Part shown: one piece after another, positions 27,992-35,712 of the stretch
Numbering within the stretch: position 1 is the stretch's first letter
Layout of the letters: every line of letters starts with the position of its first letter
Source of the DNA: Prevotella sp.
Lineage (GTDB): Bacteria > Bacteroidota > Bacteroidia > Bacteroidales > Bacteroidaceae
Length of the DNA: 64,000 nucleotides
NCBI GenBank assembly: GCA_022769825.1
Contig: JALEJI010000039.1
Span: 1-64,000 of the forward strand
Reading direction: 5' to 3'
The notes under the pieces: model-generated
The model's database searches: none
Told to the model about the DNA's origin: nothing
The model's input: only the letters and a program-made list of their open reading frames with translations
Translations under genes and position numbers: made by a program

Positions 27992-29281
27992 ATGAAGACA
28001 ATAAAAATTTTATTTTCAATGCTGCTTCTCGCCTCCACCTCTGCCACGGCGCAGAAATACGCGGGAGGCGACATCTCCATGCTGCCTAAATATGAGGAGG
28101 CAGGGGCAAAATACTTCTCGCACGAGGGCGAGGGCGTGAGCGACGTGCTCACGTTCTTCAAGGAACAGGGCATGAACGCCATGCGCGTTCGCCTCTTCGT
28201 GAATCCCAAGAAGCAGACCACGGACAACGGCAAGTGGACGACCGACGAAAACGTGTGCCAAGACTTGGACTGGGTAAAGGCTCTTGGCAAGCGCATTAAG
28301 GACAAGGGCATGAAGTTCATGCTCGACTTCCATTATTCCGACACGTGGGCAGACCCCGGCAAGCAATGGACACCGGCGGCATGGGCGAGCCTCGACGACA
28401 ACGCTCTCGCGCAGAAGTTATACTCCTACACCAAGGACGCGCTGGCACAACTCAAGGCGGCTGGCGCCGAACCCGACATGATACAGACTGGCAACGAGAT
28501 TAGTTATGGCATGATGTGGGGACAACCAACTGACGCGGGCTCGAGGCTAAAGAGGTGTTGGCCTTCATCGCCGGCAGACAACTGGACGCGCTTCACCAAC
28601 CTGCTGAAGCAAGCCACGAAAGCCTGCCGTGAGGAGTGTCCCGACGCGAAGATAATACTCCACGTGGAGCGCACGTCGGTGTCGCAACAAAACGACAACA
28701 AAAACCACTCCGCCCTGAGCAACTTCTACAAGAAGATGAAGGAGGCAAGCATCGACTACGACATCATCGGCTTGAGCTATTATCCCTATTTCCACGGTGC
28801 CATCCCCGAACTGGAAGGCGCCATCGACCTCTTGAAAAAGGACTGTGCCGACAAGAGCGTCATGGTGGTGGAATTTGGCTATCCCTACGCTTGGGCCGTG
28901 GGCGGCACGACATACGACTATACCAAGACTTATCCTTACTCGGATGCCGGTCAAAAGGCGATTACCGCTGACGTGGTGACCATGCTGAAGAAGCACGAAA
29001 ACGTGAATGGCCTGTTCTGGTGGTGGCCGGAATACAACGCCAAGGGCACGAACCTCTCGGGATGGTACAACGCGCCGCTCTTCGACAGCAACACCGGCAA
29101 GGCAACATCCGCCCTCACGGAGCTTTGCAAGTTTGGCAGCTCATCAACTGGCATCAACGCCACAATGATGAACGGCAAGCAAGAAGCTGACAACAACTAT
29201 TACACGCTCTCCGGGCAGCACGCCAGCACGCCAAGCCACGGCGTGTACATACACAAGGGACGCAAGGAGGTGAAGAAATAA
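27992..29281 (+). CDS. Secreted GH53 arabinogalactan endo-beta-1,4-galactanase
   Basis: The frame runs back into REP DNA (to 27827), but translation surely begins at the ATG at 27992, which gives signal peptide MKTIKILFSMLLLAS (429 residues). GH53 features: GGDISMLPKYE at the mature N-terminus, MRVRLFVNP, LDFHYSDTWADPGKQ, acid/base Glu169 in TGNEIS and nucleophile Glu294 in VVEFGYPYAW. It cleaves beta-1,4-galactan side chains of pectin. The C-terminus (YYTLSGQ...GVYIHKGRKEVKK) matches the tail of the amylase. No SusCD pair adjoins it, so it is an isolated plant-glycan enzyme. Confidence 0.93.
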   Translation: MKTIKILFSMLLLASTSATAQKYAGGDISMLPKYEEAGAKYFSHEGEGVSDVLTFFKEQGMNAMRVRLFVNPKKQTTDNGKWTTDENVCQDLDWVKALGKRIKDKGMKFMLDFHYSDTWADPGKQWTPAAWASLDDNALAQKLYSYTKDALAQLKAAGAEPDMIQTGNEISYGMMWGQPTDAGSRLKRCWPSSPADNWTRFTNLLKQATKACREECPDAKIILHVERTSVSQQNDNKNHSALSNFYKKMKEASIDYDIIGLSYYPYFHGAIPELEGAIDLLKKDCADKSVMVVEFGYPYAWAVGGTTYDYTKTYPYSDAGQKAITADVVTMLKKHENVNGLFWWWPEYNAKGTNLSGWYNAPLFDSNTGKATSALTELCKFGSSSTGINATMMNGKQEADNNYYTLSGQHASTPSHGVYIHKGRKEVKK

Positions 29282-29310
29282 AAAGCATTCGTAACCAAAA
29301 CGGCGGACGT

Positions 29311-29415
29311 GCAGGGGCGGCCCCTGTGGCCGTCCGCAACCCGAAAGGCAACACACTGACAAATTAAATGCATTGGGCCATTCGGAATGCGGACGGGCAC
29401 AGGGCCCGCCCCTGC
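29311..29415. repeat. REP pair (REPIN) after the galactanase gene
   Basis: Head unit 29311-29351 (variant core CCCCTGTGGCC) and inverted unit 29377-29415. It begins 30 bases past the galactanase stop and could form the mRNA 3' end hairpin. Confidence 0.8.
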
Positions 29416-29422
29416 AATGTGG

Positions 29423-29810
29423 TAATAAAATTCAACAAATGGTCGTCTGAGAATCGTTTTTTTTCAACCAAGCCGTCTCTTGGCCGAAAAAACGCGATTT
29501 ATAGCGCATTTTAATAATAGCTTGATTATCAAGATGTTATAATTTTAACACTTTCTGATTGTTGTCGATAGTGCCAAAAGTCGTCGCCGTTACGCCGTAA
29601 TCGCGTCGCCGTTACGGTGTAATCGCGATGCCATTACGGTGAAATCGCGTTGCCGTTACGGTGTAACGGCGATGCGATTTCACCGTAACGGCAACACTTT
29701 TTGGCAAAAAACCGACCAACGGCATATTCAAAGGGCGGAAGGCTACCCTTTTTCCGCTCTATTTGACCCTGCCGCCAAGTGTTAAATTTCGGCAATAATA
29801 TTTTACATTT
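29423..29810 (+). repeat. Dispersed ~385-bp element, copy B
   Basis: Same architecture as copy A: left end CAACAAATGGTCGTCTGAGA, five 22-bp units at 29586-29692, conserved GAAGGCTACCCTTTTTCCGC and right end GGCAATAATATTTTACA. Units start at 29586, 29608, 29630, 29652 and 29674. The fifth, GCGATTTCACCGTAACGGC, is the near-perfect reverse complement of unit three; unit four is itself a palindrome (GCCGTTAC-GGT-GTAACGGC). The left end is 7 bases after an inverted REP unit. Confidence 0.87.
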
Positions 29811-29854
29811 TTCGGCTCCATAACGAATTGTATGGGTTATCTTACAACCGCTTT

Positions 29855-29966
29855 GCAGGGGCGGGTAGGGATGGTTAGGGCCCGTCCGCAACCAATGTGA
29901 ACGGATTGACAATTTATTTGCCATTCGGGTTGCGGACGGGCCCTAACCATCCCTACCAGCCCCTGC
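29855..29966. repeat. REP pair (REPIN), long-core variant
   Basis: Head unit from 29855 and inverted unit 29920-29966; both carry the longer core TAGGGATGGTTAGGGCC, so the two halves match each other better than they match neighbouring pairs. Confidence 0.8.
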
Positions 29967-29995
29967 AAGTCATCACCCCCCGAAACATCATGGCA

Positions 29996-30034
29996 CAAAA
30001 AAATCCGGCAGAGACCGAAGCCAATAACCGGATT
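29996..30034 (-). terminator. Terminator of tRNA-Phe
   Basis: Stem 30002-30008 with 30028-30034 (AATCCGG/CCGGATT) and a run of seven T residues on the minus strand beyond it, 18 bases after the tRNA. Confidence 0.75.
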
Positions 30035-30051
30035 AGAATGAAAGGAGGAAG

Positions 30052-30124
30052 TGGTACCTCTTGGAGTTGAACCAAGGACACATGGATTTTCAGTCCATTG
30101 CTCTACCACCTGAGCTAAGGTACC
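30052..30124 (-). tRNA. tRNA-Phe (GAA)
   Basis: 73-nt cloverleaf with acceptor GGTACCT/AGGTACC, D arm AGCTCAGGTGGTAGAGC, anticodon loop CTGAAAA (GAA), T arm CTTGG-TTCAACT-CCAAG, discriminator A, no encoded CCA. Confidence 0.97.
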
Positions 30125-30167
30125 GTGTTGTTTGCAATTGAAAAGTTGTTGTTTCTCGTTTGCGAGT

Positions 30168-30200
30168 GCAAAGGTACAACTTTTTCTTAAACTCCACAAA
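30168..30200 (-). promoter_or_regulatory. Promoter of tRNA-Phe
   Basis: -7 element TACCTTTGC at 30168-30176 and -33 TTTG at 30197-30200 on the minus strand, 20-base spacer. Confidence 0.85.
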
Positions 30201-30267
30201 CATTTCGTTGTTTTTTTTCAAATTTCTTTTTTTTGCCTTTTTATTTCGTCTTTCTGAAAAAAAATGA

Positions 30268-30276
30268 TACCTTTGC
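30268..30276 (+). promoter_or_regulatory. Promoter -7 element of tRNA-Pro
   Basis: TACCTTTGC ends 9 bases before the tRNA 5' end, so the 5' leader is very short. It is divergent from the tRNA-Phe promoter. Confidence 0.75.
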
Positions 30277-30285
30277 ACACAGAAT

Positions 30286-30358
30286 CGGGATGTAGCGCAG
30301 TTGGTAGCGCACTACGTTCGGGACGTAGGGGTCGCCAGTTCGAGTCCGGTCATCCCGA
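30286..30358 (+). tRNA. tRNA-Pro (CGG)
   Basis: 73 nt, acceptor CGGGATG/CATCCCG, D arm GCGCAGTTGGTAGCGC, anticodon arm CTACG-TTCGGGA-CGTAG with anticodon CGG, discriminator A, no encoded CCA. The T stem (GCCAG/CCGGT) has one A-C mismatch, unusual for a functional tRNA. Confidence 0.94.
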
Positions 30359-30362
30359 CAAG

Positions 30363-30398
30363 AAAAGGGAAGCAACCTCAAGTGGTCGCTTCCCTTTT
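30363..30398 (+). terminator. Terminator of tRNA-Pro
   Basis: AAAAGGGAAGC at 30363-30373 pairs with GCTTCCCTTTT at 30388-30398, ending in a T run. Confidence 0.85.
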
Positions 30399-30404
30399 TG
30401 CTTT

Positions 30405-30508
30405 GCAGGGGCGGGCCCTGTGCCCGTCCGCAACCCGAATGGCAAATAAATTGTCGATGCCTGCACATTGGTTGCGGACGGGCCCTAACCATCCCTACCC
30501 GCCCCTGC
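30405..30508. repeat. REP pair (REPIN), mixed variants
   Basis: Head unit 30405-30445 has the short core (CCCTGTGCCC); inverted unit 30467-30508 has the long core (CCCTAACCATCCCTACCC). It lies between tRNA-Pro and the DUF4252 gene, 37 bases past the latter's stop. Confidence 0.8.
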
Positions 30509-30545
30509 ACGTTGGACGTGACACGTCGTTTACAACACGTGCTTA

Positions 30546-31016
30546 TCAGTCGTCGACGATGCCTATCAGCGCCGCCACGTCCTCGGCGTTGACATTGCCC
30601 GTGAGCAAGATGCCAACGCAGGAGTTGCTACCCGACGACAGGGCCACTATCTCCTTTATCGTGTCGCCCTTCTGCTTTACCAGGATGCTCATGCCCTCGC
30701 TCTTGCCCTTCTTCATGCCGGTGAACTCGCTGTAGCCATCGCCATCGAGAGCCTTTATCTTCTTTACGAACTTCCGCCTGACGCGGCCCGAGCAATCGGT
30801 GAGCTTCAATATCTTCACCTCGTCCACCTCCTTGAGCAAGGCATTGACATTGCCATCCTTCATCTTGGCGGCGGCAATGGTAAGCATGAGTTTCGGCACG
30901 CTGACACACTCGGCGTGCTTCTTGTCACGGAAGTCATTGAACACGCTGTTTGCCTTTTGGCAGAAAGCCATCTGGCAAGTAAGCATCAATAATAATGTAA
31001 ACAGAATCTTTTTCAT
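30546..31016 (-). CDS. DUF4252 domain protein
   Basis: 156 residues with a signal peptide (MKKILFTLLLMLTCQMAFC). A Bacteroidetes-specific exported family of about this length with conserved KxDGYSEF-like and VALSSG segments and an acidic C-terminus. Function unknown; some members lie in operons with ECF sigma factors, which is not seen here. Last gene of the NSS-NSS-HhH-DUF4252 run, 18 bases after the HhH gene. Confidence 0.82.
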   Translation of the reverse strand: MKKILFTLLLMLTCQMAFCQKANSVFNDFRDKKHAECVSVPKLMLTIAAAKMKDGNVNALLKEVDEVKILKLTDCSGRVRRKFVKKIKALDGDGYSEFTGMKKGKSEGMSILVKQKGDTIKEIVALSSGSNSCVGILLTGNVNAEDVAALIGIVDD

Positions 31017-31034
31017 GTGACTATCGTTTTATAG

Positions 31035-31961
31035 CTAATACTCTATATAATGTCTTAGACGCTCAAAATCGTCGGGCGTAAAATACTTCATCAGTTTCAG
31101 CTGCCCCATGTCGTGTATCTCACCATACAATCGCCTGTAATCGACGATGGCCTTGGCCTGGTAATAATTAATGTACGGATGCCGCCTCAGCTCCACAAGC
31201 GACAGCTTGTTGACGTTGAGCCTGTGCACCTTGGCAGGGTTAACCTCGAAGTAGGGCAAGGCCTCCTCGGGCATGTCCTGTATCTCAAGTAGCTGCCGCA
31301 CGGAATAGAAGCCTCCCAGCATCTTCCTCATGCGCACTATCTGACGGGCGAAATAGGGACCGATGCCCGGCACCTTCAGCAGCAGGACGGTGTCGGCATC
31401 GTTAAGGTCCATGCGCTCGCCCGGCCTTAGCTTGGCCGGGAAGCGCCGTCCCGGCACGCTGTCGGGAGCCTCACCATAAGGCACGTTTTGATAGCCCCGC
31501 GACGTGTAGGGTTGATAATCGGAGCCGATGCGTATCAGCGGCGCGAGGTCGCGATACTGCTTGTTGGTAAGCCCGTAGACGCGCCCGAAGTCCTCCTTCC
31601 TTCTGAACACGCCGCCCTTGGCACGGTATTTATAGATGTTTCTCACTTGCCACGGCTCCAGGCCGAGGGCAAGCAGCTCAGTGGAGTCGGCCGTGTTGGG
31701 GTCGAACGGGAAACGGCTCACCGAGCGTCCACGCACGGCGTAATAATGATTGCCCTTTCCGCGCCTGTACTCATGATAGTTGCCCTGGCGGTCGGCTCCC
31801 CTGCCCTGCCATGTCGAGTCGGCTTCGCCTGCGCCAGCATACAGGCTCTCCTTGCCATGGAAGACCAGCAAGGCGAGGCTGACAATGATGAAGACCGCCA
31901 AAAGGAAAAAGATGACACGGCGGTCGGAACGGCGAATGTAATAGAAGTCGTGGAAGCGCAT
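31035..31961 (-). CDS. Membrane-anchored helix-hairpin-helix protein (ComEA-like)
   Basis: 308 residues: one N-terminal membrane span (about 17-35) and a chain of helix-hairpin-helix motifs, for example PFDPNTADSTELLALGL, MDLNDADTVLLLKVPGIGP and RLNVNKLSLVELRRHPYI. ComEA-type proteins bind incoming double-stranded DNA outside the membrane. Bacteroidetes proteins of this larger size are usually annotated only as HhH proteins. Starts 4 bases after the second transporter gene. Confidence 0.85.
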   Translation of the reverse strand: MRFHDFYYIRRSDRRVIFFLLAVFIIVSLALLVFHGKESLYAGAGEADSTWQGRGADRQGNYHEYRRGKGNHYYAVRGRSVSRFPFDPNTADSTELLALGLEPWQVRNIYKYRAKGGVFRRKEDFGRVYGLTNKQYRDLAPLIRIGSDYQPYTSRGYQNVPYGEAPDSVPGRRFPAKLRPGERMDLNDADTVLLLKVPGIGPYFARQIVRMRKMLGGFYSVRQLLEIQDMPEEALPYFEVNPAKVHRLNVNKLSLVELRRHPYINYYQAKAIVDYRRLYGEIHDMGQLKLMKYFTPDDFERLRHYIEY

Positions 31962-31965
31962 GGCG

Positions 31966-33309
31966 TCAGAACAAGCCCAACTGGTGCAAGAAGACGATGG
32001 CGATGCACGTTGGCGAGACGAAGCGCACGAGGAACAGCCAACCCTTGTAGACAGCCACGGAGACCGTTCCCCAATTGGTGAACTCCGCCTTGACCATCTT
32101 CTTGGGAGCTATCCAGCCAATGAGGATGCACGTGGCAAAGGAGCCGAGAGGAAGAAGGACATTGGAGGTAAGGAAGTCGCAGAAGTTGAGAAAGCTCTTG
32201 CCGAACACCGTGATGTCGACCGCGCCGCACGACAACGAACAGGCGATACCGATGAATATGGCCACCACTGTCTCGATGACGGCTCCCTTCTTGCGCGACA
32301 CATGCAGCTCCTCGAAGATGAGCGACGTGCCTATCTCGTGCATGGAGATGGTGGAAGTGAGCGCGGCAAGGGCAAGCAAGGCGTAGAACAACACGCCGAC
32401 CACATATCCGAGGGCGGGCGTGAAAGCCTGCTGGAAGACGTTGGGCAACGTGATGAAGATGAGCGACGGGCCGCTGTCGGGGTTGACGCCCACGGAGAAA
32501 GCCGCGGGGAAAATCATCAGTCCGGCGAGCACCGCCACCAAGGTATCGACAAGCGCCACCTTAATGGATGAGCGCAAGAGGTTGGTATGGCGAGTGAAGT
32601 AAGAAGAATAGGTACACAGGCACGACGTGCCAAGCGACAAAGAGAAGAAGGCCTGGCCCAAGCCGTCGAAGATGACTTGGTGGTCTACCTTTGAGAAGTC
32701 GGGGTAGAAAAGAAACCTTATGCCTTTCCACGCGTTGGGCAGCGAGCACGACGCCACCACGATGATGACAAGCAGGACAAAGAGGGTTGGCATGAGCACG
32801 TTGCTCACCTTCTCTATGCCTCGCCTCACGCCACGCACCACCACGAGATGGGTCATAGTGATGAAAGCCACGGTCCACACGATGGGCTCGATGGGCGACG
32901 ACGTGAACTTGTTGAAGTATTCCTGCACGTAAGCCGCGTCGCCATTGATGTTCCCCATGATTGAGGCGTAAAGATACTGCAGGCACCAACCGGCAATGAC
33001 AGAATAGAAGCCAAGGATAATCAGCGACGTCAAGGCGCCTATGGTACCGACTATCGCCCACGCCCCGCCACCGCCTGCACGGGCATAAGAGCGTGCGGCA
33101 TTGGCGGAACCGTGACGGCCCACGATAAACTCAGCCACCATGCCCGGCACGCCGAGCAAGACGATGCAAAGGAGATAAATGATGATAAACGCCGCGCCGC
33201 CATCCTGACCCGTCATGTAGGGGAAACGCCAAATGTTGCCCAACCCGACGGCTGAGCCCGCCGTGGCCAACACCACGCCTATCTTTGTACCGAAACTGCC
33301 TCGTTCCAT
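31966..33309 (-). CDS. Sodium-dependent transporter, NSS/SNF family (second of a tandem pair)
   Basis: 447 residues, about 11-12 membrane spans, with the NSS start GVVLATAGSAVGLGNIWRFPYMTGQDGG that holds the unwound first helix and sodium sites. Family members carry amino acids (for example LeuT, TnaT, MhsT). It is clearly related to the next gene upstream (33321-34679), so the pair arose by duplication. Substrate not determinable. Confidence 0.92.
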   Translation of the reverse strand: MERGSFGTKIGVVLATAGSAVGLGNIWRFPYMTGQDGGAAFIIIYLLCIVLLGVPGMVAEFIVGRHGSANAARSYARAGGGGAWAIVGTIGALTSLIILGFYSVIAGWCLQYLYASIMGNINGDAAYVQEYFNKFTSSPIEPIVWTVAFITMTHLVVVRGVRRGIEKVSNVLMPTLFVLLVIIVVASCSLPNAWKGIRFLFYPDFSKVDHQVIFDGLGQAFFSLSLGTSCLCTYSSYFTRHTNLLRSSIKVALVDTLVAVLAGLMIFPAAFSVGVNPDSGPSLIFITLPNVFQQAFTPALGYVVGVLFYALLALAALTSTISMHEIGTSLIFEELHVSRKKGAVIETVVAIFIGIACSLSCGAVDITVFGKSFLNFCDFLTSNVLLPLGSFATCILIGWIAPKKMVKAEFTNWGTVSVAVYKGWLFLVRFVSPTCIAIVFLHQLGLF

Positions 33310-33320
33310 GATTTCTTATT

Positions 33321-34679
33321 TTATATTATGCCAAACTGATGCAAGAATATCGCCAATATGCACAACGGCGCGACAAAGCGCACAAGGAAGAGGAACACCG
33401 CGAAAACATGGCGCGACACCGTGCCCCAATTGGTGAACTCGTCCTTGACCAACTTCTTTGGCACGAACCAGCCAATGAACAAGCAGGTGAAGAAGCCACC
33501 GAGAGGCAGGAATATCTGCCCGGTAACGAAGTCGAAGACATCGAACAACGGCTTCCCGGCTATCTCCAGTCCCCTGCCCTGGCCTAACGACAAGGAGCAG
33601 ACCGCGCCGATGACGGTGCACACCACGGTGACGATTATGGCTCCCTTCTTGCGGGAGATGTGCAGTTCCTCGTAGAAGAACGCCGTGGACACCTCGTGAA
33701 GGGAAATCAGCGACGTGAGGGCCGCCAAGGACAGCAAGAGGTAGAACAGCAACGACACGAGCCACCCAAGCAACGGCAAGCCCGCGAACGCCTCGTTGAA
33801 GACGTTGGGCAACGTGATGAAAATCAAGGATGGACCGCTGTCGGGACTGACGCCCACGGAGAACGCGGCAGGGAAAATCATCAAACCGGCGAGGATAGCC
33901 ACCATGGTGTCGATGGAGCATATCTGCACCGCCGACTTCACGAGGTTGGTCTGGCGCGTGAAATAAGAAGCGTAAGTGGAGATGCAGCCCATGGCGATGC
34001 TCAACGAGTAGAAGCTCTGGCCCAGCGCGCCAAGGAACACGCCCTGGTCCACCTTCGAGAAGTCGGGCTTGAAAAGGAACGCCACGCCCGCGCCCGCGCC
34101 CGGCAAGAGGCACGAGGCCACTACTATGATCAACAACAGTATGAACAACGTGGGCATCATCATCTTGGAGGCCTTCTCTATGCCGCCCCTGACACCATGG
34201 ATGATGACAAAATAGGCCACGAGCATGATGAACGCGAGCCAGAACAAAGGCTGCACCGGATTGGAAGAGAAATCGGCAAAGTATTGCTTCACGAAATCGG
34301 CATCACCGTTCAGCTGTCCCATGATGGAGGCATAGACGTATTGCAAGCACCAACCGGATATCACGGCGTAATAACCCGTTATCAGGAAGCCCGTGGACAC
34401 GCCAAGCAGTCCGACAAACTTCCAAGCCTTGCCATCAGCCATGCGCGAATAGGCGCGATACGTGTTGGCGGCACCATGACGGCCAATGATAAACTCCGAC
34501 ACCATGCATGGGATGCCAAGCATCAGCACACAGCCGATATAAATCAAGATGAACACGGCGCCACCATTCTGGCCCGCCATATAAGGGAAACGCCAAATGT
34601 TACCAAGCCCGACGGCACCACCCGCCGTGGCAAGTATCATTCCAATCTTACTGCCAAAACTGGCTCTCTTTTCTGACAT
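33321..34679 (-). CDS. Sodium-dependent transporter, NSS/SNF family (first of a tandem pair)
   Basis: 452 residues, same motif (GMILATAGGAVGLGNIWRFPYMAGQNGG) and topology. It has its own promoter at 34708 and leads the operon; the second transporter begins 11 bases later. Sequence differences are spread over the whole length, so the duplication is old and substrates may differ. Confidence 0.92.
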   Translation of the reverse strand: MSEKRASFGSKIGMILATAGGAVGLGNIWRFPYMAGQNGGAVFILIYIGCVLMLGIPCMVSEFIIGRHGAANTYRAYSRMADGKAWKFVGLLGVSTGFLITGYYAVISGWCLQYVYASIMGQLNGDADFVKQYFADFSSNPVQPLFWLAFIMLVAYFVIIHGVRGGIEKASKMMMPTLFILLLIIVVASCLLPGAGAGVAFLFKPDFSKVDQGVFLGALGQSFYSLSIAMGCISTYASYFTRQTNLVKSAVQICSIDTMVAILAGLMIFPAAFSVGVSPDSGPSLIFITLPNVFNEAFAGLPLLGWLVSLLFYLLLSLAALTSLISLHEVSTAFFYEELHISRKKGAIIVTVVCTVIGAVCSLSLGQGRGLEIAGKPLFDVFDFVTGQIFLPLGGFFTCLFIGWFVPKKLVKDEFTNWGTVSRHVFAVFLFLVRFVAPLCILAIFLHQFGII

Positions 34680-34707
34680 GTATTTTTACTTTCTCACTAA
34701 TTTTAAT

Positions 34708-34716
34708 GCAAAATTA
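34708..34716 (-). promoter_or_regulatory. Promoter -7 element of the NSS operon
   Basis: TAATTTTGC on the minus strand, 28 bases before the ATG at 34679. Confidence 0.55.
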
Positions 34717-34826
34717 TAAAATATAATCCTTCCATTCAAACAAATCGAAAGTTTTTAGCGGATAATATGAAAGATTGCATCAAACCGTGAGTGGCATGCC
34801 CGCGTATTGTTGCCGGGCAAGCCGTT

Positions 34827-35327
34827 TCAGCGATATTCCTCCGGCACCAACTGCTTCCAAGCCGAATAAGGGTTGGCAAGCATATACGAATTGTAGAAAT
34901 GCTTATCGCCCGTGACCTCAGGCCCCAAGAAGTCGGGCTTCTCAAATGCCTCGGTCTCGCTTCCGAGTTCCACTTCAGCCATCACGAGCCCGTCGTTGGC
35001 ACCATGAAACTCATCGACCTCAAACGTGTGGTTGCCCACGCCCACAAGGTAGCGATGCTTGTCTATCACGCCTCCCTTGCACAGCCTCATGAGATGCGAC
35101 GCCTCGTCGAGCGTTATCTCTTTCTCAAACTCATAGCGCGTCATGCCGCCGTCACGGCTCTTGCCCTTGATGGTCAAGTAGGCCTTGTCGTCACGCACGC
35201 GCACGCGCACCGTGGCACCTTCGGCAGGGATATAGCCCTGCTGGATGTGGCTTGCCGAAGAAGCCTCGCGCTTAAAGGCGCCACCATGCTTAACCAGGAA
35301 CTTACGTTCTATTTCCAATCCACTCAT
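34827..35327 (-). CDS. CYTH domain protein (triphosphate tunnel metalloenzyme)
   Basis: 166 residues beginning with the diagnostic EIERKFLV (5-12), then VRVRVRDDKAYLTIKGK and EFEKEI, the alternating basic and acidic strands of the triphosphate tunnel. Small bacterial CYTH proteins of this size are usually inorganic triphosphatases; true adenylate cyclase activity is rarer. Stands alone between intergenic stretches that contain a REP fragment upstream. Confidence 0.9.
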   Translation of the reverse strand: MSGLEIERKFLVKHGGAFKREASSASHIQQGYIPAEGATVRVRVRDDKAYLTIKGKSRDGGMTRYEFEKEITLDEASHLMRLCKGGVIDKHRYLVGVGNHTFEVDEFHGANDGLVMAEVELGSETEAFEKPDFLGPEVTGDKHFYNSYMLANPYSAWKQLVPEEYR

Positions 35328-35378
35328 TATATAATAATATTATTAATGCCAGGTTGATTCGCGTGATTTGTCAATGCG

Positions 35379-35418
35379 GCCATCCGGGACGCGGACGGTC
35401 ACAGGGGCCGCGCCCTGC
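35379..35418 (-). repeat. Single inverted REP half-element
   Basis: GCCATCCGGGACGCGGACGG followed by TCACAGGGGCC...CCCTGC; no partner unit is present. Confidence 0.75.
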
Positions 35419-35425
35419 AAAGCAA

Positions 35426-35451
35426 AAAGGCGGCTCCGTGGAGCCGCCTTT
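35426..35451 (-). terminator. Terminator of the acyl-CoA synthetase-prfB operon
   Basis: A perfect 11-base stem (35426-35436 with 35441-35451), 4-base loop, then TTTTTGCTTTG on the minus strand, 12 bases after the small gene's stop. Confidence 0.88.
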
Positions 35452-35463
35452 AATTCCTTTTAA

Positions 35464-35658
35464 TTATTGAACGATAAACATTGACCAAATCATGTAGATG
35501 ATGGCGAGGGCGACGAGGACTCCGAAAATCCATTTCACCACGCTCTCGCCTTGGGTCTTTTGCTTTTCCTTGTGCTCTGTGCGCTTCTTGGTGGGTGTCG
35601 CGTTGTTGACCTCCCTCACTGGCACGTGCTTCAGTTGTTCTTTCTTATTGTTTCCCAT
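35464..35658 (-). CDS. Small membrane protein of unknown function
   Basis: 64 residues: a charged, Lys-rich first 40 residues and one C-terminal transmembrane helix (VVKWIFGVLVALAIIYMIW), a tail-anchored layout. It starts 54 bases after prfB and is followed at once by a strong terminator, supporting that it is a real last gene of the operon. No family recognised. Confidence 0.68.
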   Translation of the reverse strand: MGNNKKEQLKHVPVREVNNATPTKKRTEHKEKQKTQGESVVKWIFGVLVALAIIYMIWSMFIVQ

Positions 35659-35712
35659 AGTATGTTTGTTTTAGTTTTCCTTGTCTCTTCACCGACACTT
35701 GCTTGAGGACAG

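Noticed and set aside
34797..34819. Hairpin TGCCCG...CGGGCA as terminator of the CYTH gene
   Set aside because: The stem is only 6 base pairs with a long loop and no T run follows on the minus strand.
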